A stretch of 64,000 nucleotides of DNA from G963665925 sp963676345. GTDB taxonomy: Bacteria > Bacillota > Clostridia > Peptostreptococcales > Acidaminobacteraceae. The position numbers and the translations under genes are program-made. Shown here piece by piece: positions 34,647-42,545 of this stretch (positions are counted from its first letter, which is position 1; each line of letters opens with the position of its first letter). The stretch is from contig CAXXTS010000005.1 in NCBI GenBank assembly GCA_963676345.2, positions 248,001 to 312,000 on the forward strand, read 5' to 3'. The notes under the pieces were generated by a model. That model was given only the letters and a program-made list of their open reading frames with translations. It was not told the DNA's origin and did not search any database.

Positions 34647-34743
34647 CGTGTTTGCTCTTAACATGGTTGCAGAATTTAAGTAGGTTAATAAGAAATAGAA
34701 CTGTGCAGGGGAACCTCTTCTTCATCTGAAATGAAATTTATGG

Positions 34744-34772
34744 TTGAGTATGCGACTTTGAAGTACTAAAAT
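34744..34772 (+). promoter_or_regulatory. Sigma-A promoter for the PRPP synthetase gene
   Basis: TTGAGT at 34744-34749 and TAAAAT at 34767-34772 with a 17-bp spacer, about 80 bp before the prs start codon. Confidence 0.6.
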
Positions 34773-34850
34773 GAGAATAGTGATAAAAAGGTTGGGTAAA
34801 CCTATTTAATAAGATGATAGATGAACTGGATATCAGCAGGGGAGGTTCCT

Positions 34851-35972
34851 ATGGAACAGAATAATTTACCATATGGCGAATTAGCCATCATTGCAATGAA
34901 GAGCTTTAGGGATATTGCAGAGCCAATTGATAAGAAGCTTTCAGCAAAAAGAGACAAAGAGTCACACTTGATTAATATAGATGAAGTGCGTTTTTCAAAT
35001 GGTGAAGGGAAAGTTGTTATCCGCGAATCCATACGTGGTAAAGATGTATACATACTCTGCGATGTAGGCAATTATGGCTGTACATATAAAATGTTTGGTT
35101 TTGAAAACCATATGAGTCCCGATGATCATCTGCAAGATATTAAGCGTGTTCTTTCTGCCATTGCAGGAAAAGCAAGACGGATCACGCTGATTATGCCACT
35201 ACTTTACGCATCGCGCCAACACAGAAGAAAAGGCAGAGAATCCCTTGACTGTGCGCTTGCACTACAGGAAATTGAGCGCCTGGGTGTTAAGGATATTATC
35301 ACATTTGATGCGCATGACCCTACTATTCAAAATGCTGTACCACTGATTTCTTTTGAAAATCTGCACCCAAGCTATAAGATCATTAAGGCACTTTTAACGG
35401 AAGAAGAGCATATGATTGTAAACGCAGACAACTTTGTCGTTATTTCCCCAGACACAGGTGCAATGGATAGAGCGCTTTATTACTCGAGCAATTTGGGCGT
35501 GGACACAGGACTCTTCTATAAACGACGTGACCACTCTACAATTGTGGACGGGAAAAACCCAATTGTTCAGCATGATTATCTTGGTCCAGATGTAAAAGGG
35601 AGTAATGTCCTCATTGTTGACGATATGATTGCTTCTGGTCAGTCTGTCTTTGACATCTGTGAAGAACTCAAAAAACGCGGAGCCAACAAAGTGTTTGTTG
35701 CGGTTACTTTTGCACTTTTCACAAGCGGGCCAGATAAGTTTGACAAGTATTATGAAGAAGGCTTGCTAGACAGAGTCTATGCAACAAATCTTTCCTATGT
35801 ACCGGAGTCCATTAAAGAGAAGGATTGGTTCAGTGAAGTTGAAATGTCAGGCTTTGCTGCCAATGTCATTGAGACCTTAAACTCAGATTCTTCAGTAGCG
35901 CCTCTGCTTGACTCGACACAGCTGATTCGCAAGCTTGTTGATAAAATCAATAATGGAGAACCTATAGAGTAA
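34851..35972 (+). CDS. prs: Ribose-phosphate pyrophosphokinase (PRPP synthetase), long form
   Basis: Makes 5-phosphoribosyl-1-pyrophosphate from ribose-5-phosphate and ATP for nucleotide, His and Trp synthesis. The ATG at 34851 has GGGGAGG upstream and gives 373 residues, about 55 longer than the classical enzyme. Recognisable parts are MPLLYASRQHRRKGRESLDC, TFDAHDPTIQNAVPLISFENL, ISPDTGAMDRALYY and the PRPP-binding loop VLIVDDMIASGQSVFD. The extra length lies mainly at the N-terminus and the C-terminal tail. It stands alone between its own promoter and a terminator. Confidence 0.9.
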   Translation: MEQNNLPYGELAIIAMKSFRDIAEPIDKKLSAKRDKESHLINIDEVRFSNGEGKVVIRESIRGKDVYILCDVGNYGCTYKMFGFENHMSPDDHLQDIKRVLSAIAGKARRITLIMPLLYASRQHRRKGRESLDCALALQEIERLGVKDIITFDAHDPTIQNAVPLISFENLHPSYKIIKALLTEEEHMIVNADNFVVISPDTGAMDRALYYSSNLGVDTGLFYKRRDHSTIVDGKNPIVQHDYLGPDVKGSNVLIVDDMIASGQSVFDICEELKKRGANKVFVAVTFALFTSGPDKFDKYYEEGLLDRVYATNLSYVPESIKEKDWFSEVEMSGFAANVIETLNSDSSVAPLLDSTQLIRKLVDKINNGEPIE

Positions 35973-36012
35973 AGGGAAAACACTTACGAACATATTTTTA
36001 ATATTAGACCTT

Positions 36013-36052
36013 AAAGGGCCGTGGCAGCTATAAGCTGAACCACGGCTTTTGT
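36013..36052 (+). terminator. Rho-independent terminator after prs
   Basis: GCCGTGG at 36018-36024 pairs with CCACGGC at 36040-36046, with an inner CAGC/GCTG extension, then TTTTGTCCTTT. It lies 45 bp after the stop. Confidence 0.85.
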
Positions 36053-36091
36053 CCTTTCTGGACAGAAGCATCTTTAACTTGTTCGGTTTAT

Positions 36092-36114
36092 ACCAACATA
36101 GGACATATGTTGGT
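36092..36114. promoter_or_regulatory. Palindrome upstream of the sensor-kinase gene
   Basis: ACCAACATA at 36092-36100 and TATGTTGGT at 36106-36114 are perfect 9-bp inverted arms around a 5-nt centre, flanked on both sides by GTTTATAC-like sequence. The 333-bp gap in which it lies otherwise holds only the prs terminator and AT-rich sequence. It may be an operator for the two-component genes; there is no T-run, so it is not a terminator. Confidence 0.4.
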
Positions 36115-36304
36115 GTTTATACAGGACTGAATATTTTCACAAGTATTTCTTCTTCAGAACCTTTATTTTTAAGATAAATGGGTTATCATAGTACTATACT
36201 CAGCCTTTCAAAAGTTAATTGGTCAAATGATTTCTTCCTACGACAGCCTATAAGAAATATATTTCGTCCATGATTCTAAAATTCTATAAGAAAAAGAGGG
36301 CATT

Positions 36305-38488
36305 ATGAGACTCAACAGCATTAAATTTAGAATTCCGCTGTACATATCTATCTTTGCGTTTTCATGTGTTATTATCACAGCTATGATTTTTCAAATTATC
36401 TTTCGAGTAAAACTGGAAGAGAATATTGAAAACAAGAACATGATTATTTCGCAAATGATTTCAAGCGAGTTAAAGCTTTATATTGAAAATGCGACGGACA
36501 CGGTTGTTACAGCTGCGAACTTCTCAACACAAAGCAATGGCAATTTAAATAAAATTGAAGATGAGATATTCAGAATTTATGACAATTTTGAGTATTTTGA
36601 CCTGATATTTTTTATGAATAACAGTGCCAAAATGGTTTTTTCCAAACCACCAAACGATGTGGTTCAAAATCGTGTTTATACAGACAGAGCATACTACTGG
36701 GAAATTACAGAAGCTAAGAAGCCATCTATTATGAGTTCACTGCTCATTAGCAGTGTTCTTAATGAGCCCCACTTTATTATCGCGGCACCTGTAAAAGACA
36801 GCTCTGACTCGGTAATTGGGCTTATTGGAGCAGGTCTTCCCTTAATAAACATTGAGAAGATACTTGGAGATGCCGTTTCTGATTTCGATGGTCGAATCTG
36901 GATTACGGATGAAAATGGCAGTATTGTGATCCATCCGGATTACGAAAAATCAGATAAGCTCGTATCTGCAGATTCACTGGAGATAAGCACCCTTACAGAT
37001 TTTAAAACTTTTAGTGAGGTCATTCTGGATAAGACCGATCGAAATTTGAAGTATCAAAACAAGCACGGAGAAAACTACGCGGCCCTCTCTTTTGTAGAAG
37101 ACTATAACTGGGCGGTGGTTGTAGAACAAAATAAAAGTGTCATCAATAAAGAAATTGACGAGTCCATGAAGCAACTCTTGCTTGTAGAAATGATTGCGCT
37201 TGCCTTTGCAATCATTATTGGATTTTTTATTGCGCGGTGGATCACGCTTCCGATTGAAAAGCTGGTAACCAAGGTTCGCAAACTGCCAAAGGACATTCAA
37301 AAGGGAAAAACTGTAAGTCCGGTTGAAATTGATCAACAGTCAGACGAAGTGGCTGAACTTAGTATGGCGTTTTCAATTATGAGTTCCAAGCTTCAGGCCA
37401 ACATCAACCAGCTCGAAGCAGCGGTGCGGCGTGAGAGTGAAGTACAGCAGTATTTAAACAATATCCTCCGAAGTGTTGTGAGTGGCATTATTGTTGCAAA
37501 TTCAGACAACCTAGTCACCATGATAAACAAACAGGCCTTCCGGCTGACGGGGATTGAGCGTATGGAAGATGCACCTGAGAATATTTACGACTTGCTTTTC
37601 GAACTGGGTATTCAATTAGACGCTTCCTTTTTGGAACTGTACGGTGCACAGAATAGTGGGCGTCAAATTGAAGCTGAAATGCACAGTTTAGATGGTCGTC
37701 AAATCATCATCAGTTATTCCTGTTCCCCAGTGAAAGACAAAGAAGGGCGTCACTTGGGTTTTATATTCCAGTTTAGAGACATAACCCGACTGAAGATTAT
37801 TGAAGAGGAGTTAAGACGTGATGACCGTATCCACACTATGGGAGAACTGTCAGCTTCAATTATTCACGATCTTGGGAATCCACTGGCAGGTATGGCAAAC
37901 TTAATTGAGGTTCTCAAAGATGATGAAATTGACAGCGCTTCTAAAGATCAGGTGCTTGATATTCTCAAGCAGGAAGTGAACGATTTGAATGTACTGGTCA
38001 TTAGTTTCCTTGATTTTGTGAAAAAGGGAACCGATGAAAAGCAACTGACCAACTTGGGATCTGTTATCAGCAGTATTGCCCAACTTTATCACAAAGAATT
38101 TAAGGATAAAAATATACGCTGGAAGGTGATCAATAATGAAGAAGCGTGTATTGTTAACGTCAATACACGATCAATCAAACAGGTCATCATAAACATCGTG
38201 AAAAATGCCATTGAGGCCATTGAAAACGAGGGTGAAATCGAATGCGTTCTAAAGTGTGACGTTGATCAGATTGTTCTAGAAATTAAAGACAATGGAAAAG
38301 GCATGACCAGTGAAACGAAAGAGAAGCTATTCTACCCCTTCTATACAACCAAGGACGAGGGAACAGGGCTGGGCCTTTTTATTGCTTATACAGCCTTAAA
38401 AGAAAACAACTGTAAAATAGATGTAGAATCAGAAATTAATGTTGGAACAACTTTTAGACTGACTTTTCAAAAAGGAATGAAACGATGA
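36305..38488 (+). CDS. Cache-domain sensor histidine kinase (HAMP-PAS-HisKA-HATPase)
   Basis: Membrane sensor of 727 residues. Order of parts: a first membrane helix (about 10-32), an extracytoplasmic Cache sensor (about 40-275, with YTDRAYYWEITEAKKPSIMSS and a second module containing DGRIWITDENGSIVIHPDY), a second helix (about 290-310), HAMP, a PAS domain (about 385-495), the phosphoacceptor helix with His521 in SIIHDLGNPLAGM, and the ATPase with NIVKNAIEAIE, DNGKGMTSE and GTGLGLFIA. Cache domains of this class often bind small organic acids. The stop overlaps the regulator start (ATGA), so the pair is coupled. Confidence 0.93.
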   Translation: MRLNSIKFRIPLYISIFAFSCVIITAMIFQIIFRVKLEENIENKNMIISQMISSELKLYIENATDTVVTAANFSTQSNGNLNKIEDEIFRIYDNFEYFDLIFFMNNSAKMVFSKPPNDVVQNRVYTDRAYYWEITEAKKPSIMSSLLISSVLNEPHFIIAAPVKDSSDSVIGLIGAGLPLINIEKILGDAVSDFDGRIWITDENGSIVIHPDYEKSDKLVSADSLEISTLTDFKTFSEVILDKTDRNLKYQNKHGENYAALSFVEDYNWAVVVEQNKSVINKEIDESMKQLLLVEMIALAFAIIIGFFIARWITLPIEKLVTKVRKLPKDIQKGKTVSPVEIDQQSDEVAELSMAFSIMSSKLQANINQLEAAVRRESEVQQYLNNILRSVVSGIIVANSDNLVTMINKQAFRLTGIERMEDAPENIYDLLFELGIQLDASFLELYGAQNSGRQIEAEMHSLDGRQIIISYSCSPVKDKEGRHLGFIFQFRDITRLKIIEEELRRDDRIHTMGELSASIIHDLGNPLAGMANLIEVLKDDEIDSASKDQVLDILKQEVNDLNVLVISFLDFVKKGTDEKQLTNLGSVISSIAQLYHKEFKDKNIRWKVINNEEACIVNVNTRSIKQVIINIVKNAIEAIENEGEIECVLKCDVDQIVLEIKDNGKGMTSETKEKLFYPFYTTKDEGTGLGLFIAYTALKENNCKIDVESEINVGTTFRLTFQKGMKR

Positions 38489-39792
38489 AAGTACTCGTAG
38501 TAGATGATGAAAAAAGCATCCGGCTTTCATTATACATGGGCGTTCAAAAACTTGGTGTTGAAGTAGATCAGGCTGCCGATGGTGAAGAAGCTGTGGAGAT
38601 GTTTAGGGATAAGAAATATGACATTGTGTTGCTGGATATTAAAATGCCCAAAATGGATGGCATTACAGCGCTTAAGCATATTAGACAGATAGACAAAAAA
38701 TGTAAAATCATTATGATGACCCACCTCAGTGAAGTACGCCTTGCCGTTGAAGCCATGAAAGCAGGTGCATCGGAGTATTTTACTAAGCCATTTTCAATTA
38801 TGGAAATGACGGAAATTGTTAAAGATACCATGGCTATGCATCATGAAGACGACTCAGCTCAGGAAGATCGAAAAATGATTGGTCGCTCTCAAGCTGTACA
38901 AGACATTTACAATAAGGTTGATAAACTGAGCCAGCTCAAAGTGAAAACATCCATTCTCGTTAATGGTGAGAGCGGCACGGGAAAGGAAGTTGTCGCTAAA
39001 ATGATTGCCGAAAAGTGCGCACCAGGCAGGCCCTATGTTGCCATTAACTGTGCCGCTATACCAACGCACTTGCAAGAAAGCGAACTGTTCGGACATGAGA
39101 AAGGCGCCTTCTCAGACGCCAAGGAAATGCGCGTAGGTTTGTTCGAGCATGCAAAAGACGGTGTCATGTTTTTAGATGAAATTGGAGAAATGAGTTTAGA
39201 CCTTCAGGCAAAACTTTTACGCGTTATACAAGAAAGACAATTTAGAAGAATCGGTGGAAATAAGGTTATAGAGTTTGATGCGCTGCTTGTTGCAGCCACC
39301 AATAAAGATTTAAAGCTTGAGGTGGAAAAGGGAAGCTTCAGAAAGGATTTGTATTATCGACTGAACATTGTGCCTATCACGATACCGCCGCTAAGGGAAC
39401 GTAAAGCTGACCTTGAAGCCTTAACTCAGCATTTTATTAAGCATTATAATGCACTCTTTGGAAAATCAGTGCAGACTGTAACCAGTGATTTAATGGAACG
39501 CTTTATGGAATATGACTGGCCCGGTAATGTACGTGAACTCAAAAACATCATTGAACGGCTTATGATTTTTTCAGAGTCGGACGAGTTAACCAGCGTTGAA
39601 CTGCCCTATGAAATCAGCAGTCCTAAGCAGCAAAGCGACAGCGCTTATACAGAACTTGAGCGTGCCGAGCAGGAAGCGGTTCTCAGGGCGCTTTCGGAGT
39701 ACGGCTGGAATATTACAAGAGCCGCTGAAAGCCTCAGTATATCAAGGTTAACCCTCAGAAGAAAAATTGATAAGTACGGATTGAAAAAGTAA
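38485..39792 (+). CDS. NtrC-family sigma-54-dependent response regulator
   Basis: Activator of 435 residues with a receiver domain (phosphoacceptor Asp51 in VLLDIKMPKMDG, Lys in FTKPF), a central AAA+ domain (Walker A GESGTGKEVVAK, Walker B GVMFLDEIGEM, AINCAAIP, and the arginine-finger region FRKDLYYRLNIVP) and a C-terminal Fis-type helix-turn-helix (NITRAAESLSISRLTLRRKI). The sigma-54 contact loop, normally GAFTGA, reads GAFSDA at residues 207-212. A sigma-54 promoter lies 254 bp after its stop in front of the CoA-transferase/malonate operon, its most likely target. Confidence 0.94.
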   Translation: MKVLVVDDEKSIRLSLYMGVQKLGVEVDQAADGEEAVEMFRDKKYDIVLLDIKMPKMDGITALKHIRQIDKKCKIIMMTHLSEVRLAVEAMKAGASEYFTKPFSIMEMTEIVKDTMAMHHEDDSAQEDRKMIGRSQAVQDIYNKVDKLSQLKVKTSILVNGESGTGKEVVAKMIAEKCAPGRPYVAINCAAIPTHLQESELFGHEKGAFSDAKEMRVGLFEHAKDGVMFLDEIGEMSLDLQAKLLRVIQERQFRRIGGNKVIEFDALLVAATNKDLKLEVEKGSFRKDLYYRLNIVPITIPPLRERKADLEALTQHFIKHYNALFGKSVQTVTSDLMERFMEYDWPGNVRELKNIIERLMIFSESDELTSVELPYEISSPKQQSDSAYTELERAEQEAVLRALSEYGWNITRAAESLSISRLTLRRKIDKYGLKK

Positions 39793-39822
39793 CAAGGCTA
39801 TATACGTTTCAAGTTTTACGAA

Positions 39823-39869
39823 GCGGTAACTTAGTTATCACACGGTGGTAACTAAGTTACCGCTTTTTT
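39823..39869 (+). terminator. Terminator after the two-component genes
   Basis: GCGGTAACTTAGTTA at 39823-39837 and its exact complement TAACTAAGTTACCGC at 39849-39863, 11-nt loop, then six T. It isolates the regulatory genes from the operon they probably control. Confidence 0.93.
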
Positions 39870-39909
39870 CATTTGTGTCAGAGAATAAGGCAAATTAAGG
39901 CATCGTATG

Positions 39910-39946
39910 TAAAGCGTATAAAGTTTTTTTACTAAACGCGTATGAA
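39910..39946 (+). repeat. Direct repeat upstream of the sigma-54 promoter, candidate activator site
   Basis: TAAAGCGTATAAA at 39910-39922 and TAAACGCGTATGAA at 39933-39946 share a TAAA-(C)GCGTAT-AA pattern, 23 bp apart, ending 100 bp before the -24 element. The distance fits upstream activator sites of NtrC-type regulators. The repeat is imperfect, so this is tentative. Confidence 0.3.
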
Positions 39947-40045
39947 TGTATACCACCGTCAAGAGGGCATGACGACTGGGGTGTAGAAACTCGTATTGAT
40001 AATATATTAACAAATTAATGCGCGATTTCGAGTATTTAATAAACA

Positions 40046-40060
40046 TGGCATGGCGTTTGC
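40046..40060 (+). promoter_or_regulatory. Sigma-54 (-24/-12) promoter of the malonate/decarboxylase operon
   Basis: TGGCATGGCGTTTGC matches the consensus TGGCACG-N4-TTGC, with the essential GG and GC doublets at the right distance. It is 39 bp before the CoA-transferase start codon and downstream of an NtrC-type regulator gene and its terminator. Transcription should start near 40072. Confidence 0.8.
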
Positions 40061-40098
40061 GTTATAAGTGTGCAGGCTTAGTCGTAAGGAGGAATATT

Positions 40099-41286
40099 AT
40101 GAATTTATCACTTAACGGACTGAAGATACTCGATTTAACGCGAGTACTAGCAGGTCCATACTGCACAATGGTGCTTGCCGATTTGGGCGCAGATGTCATA
40201 AAAATTGAAGCACCGGTTAAAGGCGACGACTCAAGACAGTTCGGGCCTTATATCGAGGGGGAAAGCGCTTATTTCATGAGCATCAATAGAAATAAACGTT
40301 CCATGACGCTGAACCTCAAAAAAGAGTCTGCAAAAAAACTGTTTCTAGACATGGTAAAAGAAGCTGATGTGGTTGTAGAAAATTACCGTCCAGGGACAAT
40401 GGAAAAGCTGGGTATTGGTTATGATGTTCTATCTGAAATCAACCCTAAACTCATTTATGCAGCAAGTTCTGGATTTGGACACAGTGGTCCATACAGTAAG
40501 CGTCCTGCATATGACGGCGTTGTTCAGGCAATGGGCGGCATCATGAGCATTACAGGTCAAAAAGGTGGAAAACCAACGCGTGTAGGTCCTTCAGTGGGCG
40601 ATATTACAGCAGGTCTTTTCACGGCAATTGGCATTCTTGCAGCGGTTAACCACAGAAATGAAACCGGTGAAGGTCAAAAGGTAGACGTTGCAATGTTGGA
40701 TTGTCAGGTAGCCATTCTCGAAAATGCCCTTGCACGTTTCTTCGCGACAGGCGTTTCACCAAAACCAGCAGGAAACCGACACTCATCGATTGTACCATTT
40801 GAACCATTTGAAACCAATGACGGTGAAATCATGGTTGCAGTCGGTAATGATAACCTTTGGAACAAGTTCTGCAAGGAAATGGACCTAATGCATCTGGTAG
40901 ATGATCCAAAATTTAAAACGAACCCAGATAGATCAGACAATTATGATGAACTTAGACCTATTATTGCACAGGCAATGCTCGGGGACTCAACAATGTCGTG
41001 GTATGGAAGACTAACTGAAGCAGGGGTTCCGTGTGGTCCAATAAACAACATTGAAATGATTACTAAAGATGAGCAAGTTGCATCTAGAGAAATGATTGTT
41101 GATGTAGATCATCCGGTTGCTGGTAAAACATCAATTCCTGGTATTCCGATCAAAATGAGCAAAACGATGGGCTCAATTAGAAAAGCAGCACCGCTGCTTG
41201 GTGAAGACACTGAAGAAATACTGAAGGAACTGCTTGGACATACAGATGAAGAAATTCAAAAGTATAAAGATGAAGGAATTTTCTAG
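40099..41286 (+). CDS. Class III (CaiB/BaiF-type) CoA-transferase
   Basis: CoA-transferase of 395 residues, start ATG 40099 with AAGGAGG 8 bp upstream. The family signature is clear: LDLTRVLAGPYCTMVLADLGAD near the N-terminus, VVVENYRPGTMEKLGIGYD, the catalytic Asp expected in the DVAMLDCQVA segment, and RHSSIVPFEPF. As first gene of an operon with malonate transporter and decarboxylase genes, it may move CoA from acetyl-CoA (or another acyl-CoA) to malonate, producing malonyl-CoA. The donor and acceptor are inferred from context; class III enzymes also act on formate/oxalate, carnitine and aromatic acids. Confidence 0.92.
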   Translation: MNLSLNGLKILDLTRVLAGPYCTMVLADLGADVIKIEAPVKGDDSRQFGPYIEGESAYFMSINRNKRSMTLNLKKESAKKLFLDMVKEADVVVENYRPGTMEKLGIGYDVLSEINPKLIYAASSGFGHSGPYSKRPAYDGVVQAMGGIMSITGQKGGKPTRVGPSVGDITAGLFTAIGILAAVNHRNETGEGQKVDVAMLDCQVAILENALARFFATGVSPKPAGNRHSSIVPFEPFETNDGEIMVAVGNDNLWNKFCKEMDLMHLVDDPKFKTNPDRSDNYDELRPIIAQAMLGDSTMSWYGRLTEAGVPCGPINNIEMITKDEQVASREMIVDVDHPVAGKTSIPGIPIKMSKTMGSIRKAAPLLGEDTEEILKELLGHTDEEIQKYKDEGIF

Positions 41287-41295
41287 GAGGAAATT

Positions 41296-41685
41296 ATGGA
41301 GATATTTGGTCTTGGTATCGTAGCAGCATGCATGTATCTTGGCTCACTCATCGGATATTCAATAGGCGGTATGCTGGGGATCTCTGGTAATGTTGGGGGC
41401 GTTGGTTTTGCAATGCTTATACTCGTTCTTGTCAGCAACCATGTTGAGAAAAAATCAGGTGGATTCTCTGAAAGAACGCAAAACGGTATTTTTCTACTGA
41501 GTGCACTATACATTCCAATCGTTGTTGCAATGGCTGGCAGACAAAATGTCGTTGCAGCTTTTAGTGGCGGTGCGGTTGCCTTTCTTGCAGGGGGACTTGC
41601 AACAATTGGCGCAATGTTTTTAGTACCTGTGATCGGAAAACTAGGTAAAAATGAAAATCTTGTAGCTGAGGAGGAAAAGGCATAA
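41296..41685 (+). CDS. madL: MadL-like malonate transporter subunit
   Basis: Small membrane protein of 129 residues with about four helices, GIVAACMYLGSLIGYSIGGMLG at the start and a charged C-terminal tail. It resembles MadL, one half of the sodium-dependent malonate:H+/Na+ symporter MadLM described in Malonomonas rubra. The adjoining gene encodes the matching MadM half, and the stop of this gene overlaps the start of madM (TAATG), supporting a two-subunit transporter. AGGAGG precedes the ATG. Confidence 0.85.
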   Translation: MEIFGLGIVAACMYLGSLIGYSIGGMLGISGNVGGVGFAMLILVLVSNHVEKKSGGFSERTQNGIFLLSALYIPIVVAMAGRQNVVAAFSGGAVAFLAGGLATIGAMFLVPVIGKLGKNENLVAEEEKA

Positions 41686-42443
41686 TGATTGATATTTTAA
41701 CGACTATTTTTACAAAATACGCACTGGTTGGCGCTTTCGGATCAGTCGCTCTAATCATGCTTTTCTCATACGGTCTTGCAAACATGCTGGGTCAAAAGAG
41801 AATGGGCTCTGCTATTGCAATCGTAATCGCGTTAACACTGGCTTTCATTTCTGGCAAAATAACAGGTGGTACTCACGGCTTATCAGACGTAACTTATTTT
41901 TCTGGATTCGCAGTTCTTGGCGGATCTATGTTTAGAGACTATGCAATCGTATCTACAGCGTTTGGTGTAAAACTTGAAAATCTTAAAAAAGCGGGTCTGC
42001 CTGGTATTGTGGCACTTCTAGTGGGTGTATTTTTCTCCTTCTTCGTGGGTGCTATGGTAGCTATCGCCCTTGGTTATTCGAATCCTGCAGATGTAGCGAC
42101 AATTGGTGCTGGCGCAGTTACCTTCATCGTTGGTCCTGTTACAGGTACAGCCCTCGGTGCAAGTTCTGAGGTTATTGCATTATCCATTGCGGCAGGTGTT
42201 GTTAAATCAGTTCTAACTATGATTATTACACCGCTGATTGCTTCTAAGATTAAGCTAGACAACCCTACAGCGGCAATGGTCTATGGCGGACTTATCGGAA
42301 CAACAAGTGGTGTTGCGGGTGGTCTAGCCGCTACAGATGCTAAGCTGATTCCATACGGCGCAATGACAGCAACATTCTTTACAGGTCTAGGTAGTTTGCT
42401 GTGCCCTTCAGTTGGATTTATGATTATCAACATGCTGATGTAG
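41685..42443 (+). CDS. madM: MadM-like malonate transporter subunit
   Basis: Membrane protein of 252 residues with about eight helices, matching MadM, the larger subunit of the MadLM malonate transporter family. Characteristic stretches are SYGLANMLGQKRMGSAIAIV, GGTHGLSDVTYFSGFAVLGG-like sequence and MFRDYAIVSTAFG, followed by a Gly/Thr-rich second half (VTFIVGPVTGTALGASSEVI). It starts on the last base of madL. Import of malonate supplies the substrate for the CoA-transferase and decarboxylase encoded on either side. Confidence 0.87.
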   Translation: MIDILTTIFTKYALVGAFGSVALIMLFSYGLANMLGQKRMGSAIAIVIALTLAFISGKITGGTHGLSDVTYFSGFAVLGGSMFRDYAIVSTAFGVKLENLKKAGLPGIVALLVGVFFSFFVGAMVAIALGYSNPADVATIGAGAVTFIVGPVTGTALGASSEVIALSIAAGVVKSVLTMIITPLIASKIKLDNPTAAMVYGGLIGTTSGVAGGLAATDAKLIPYGAMTATFFTGLGSLLCPSVGFMIINMLM

Positions 42444-42545
42444 TGGATATTATGCAGTGATACTGAAGTGATATGCAGATGTAATTTTCAGATGGCTGAC
42501 CTTGGTCGGCCATCTATTAAAGTGTATATGTAGGAGGCGTAGATA

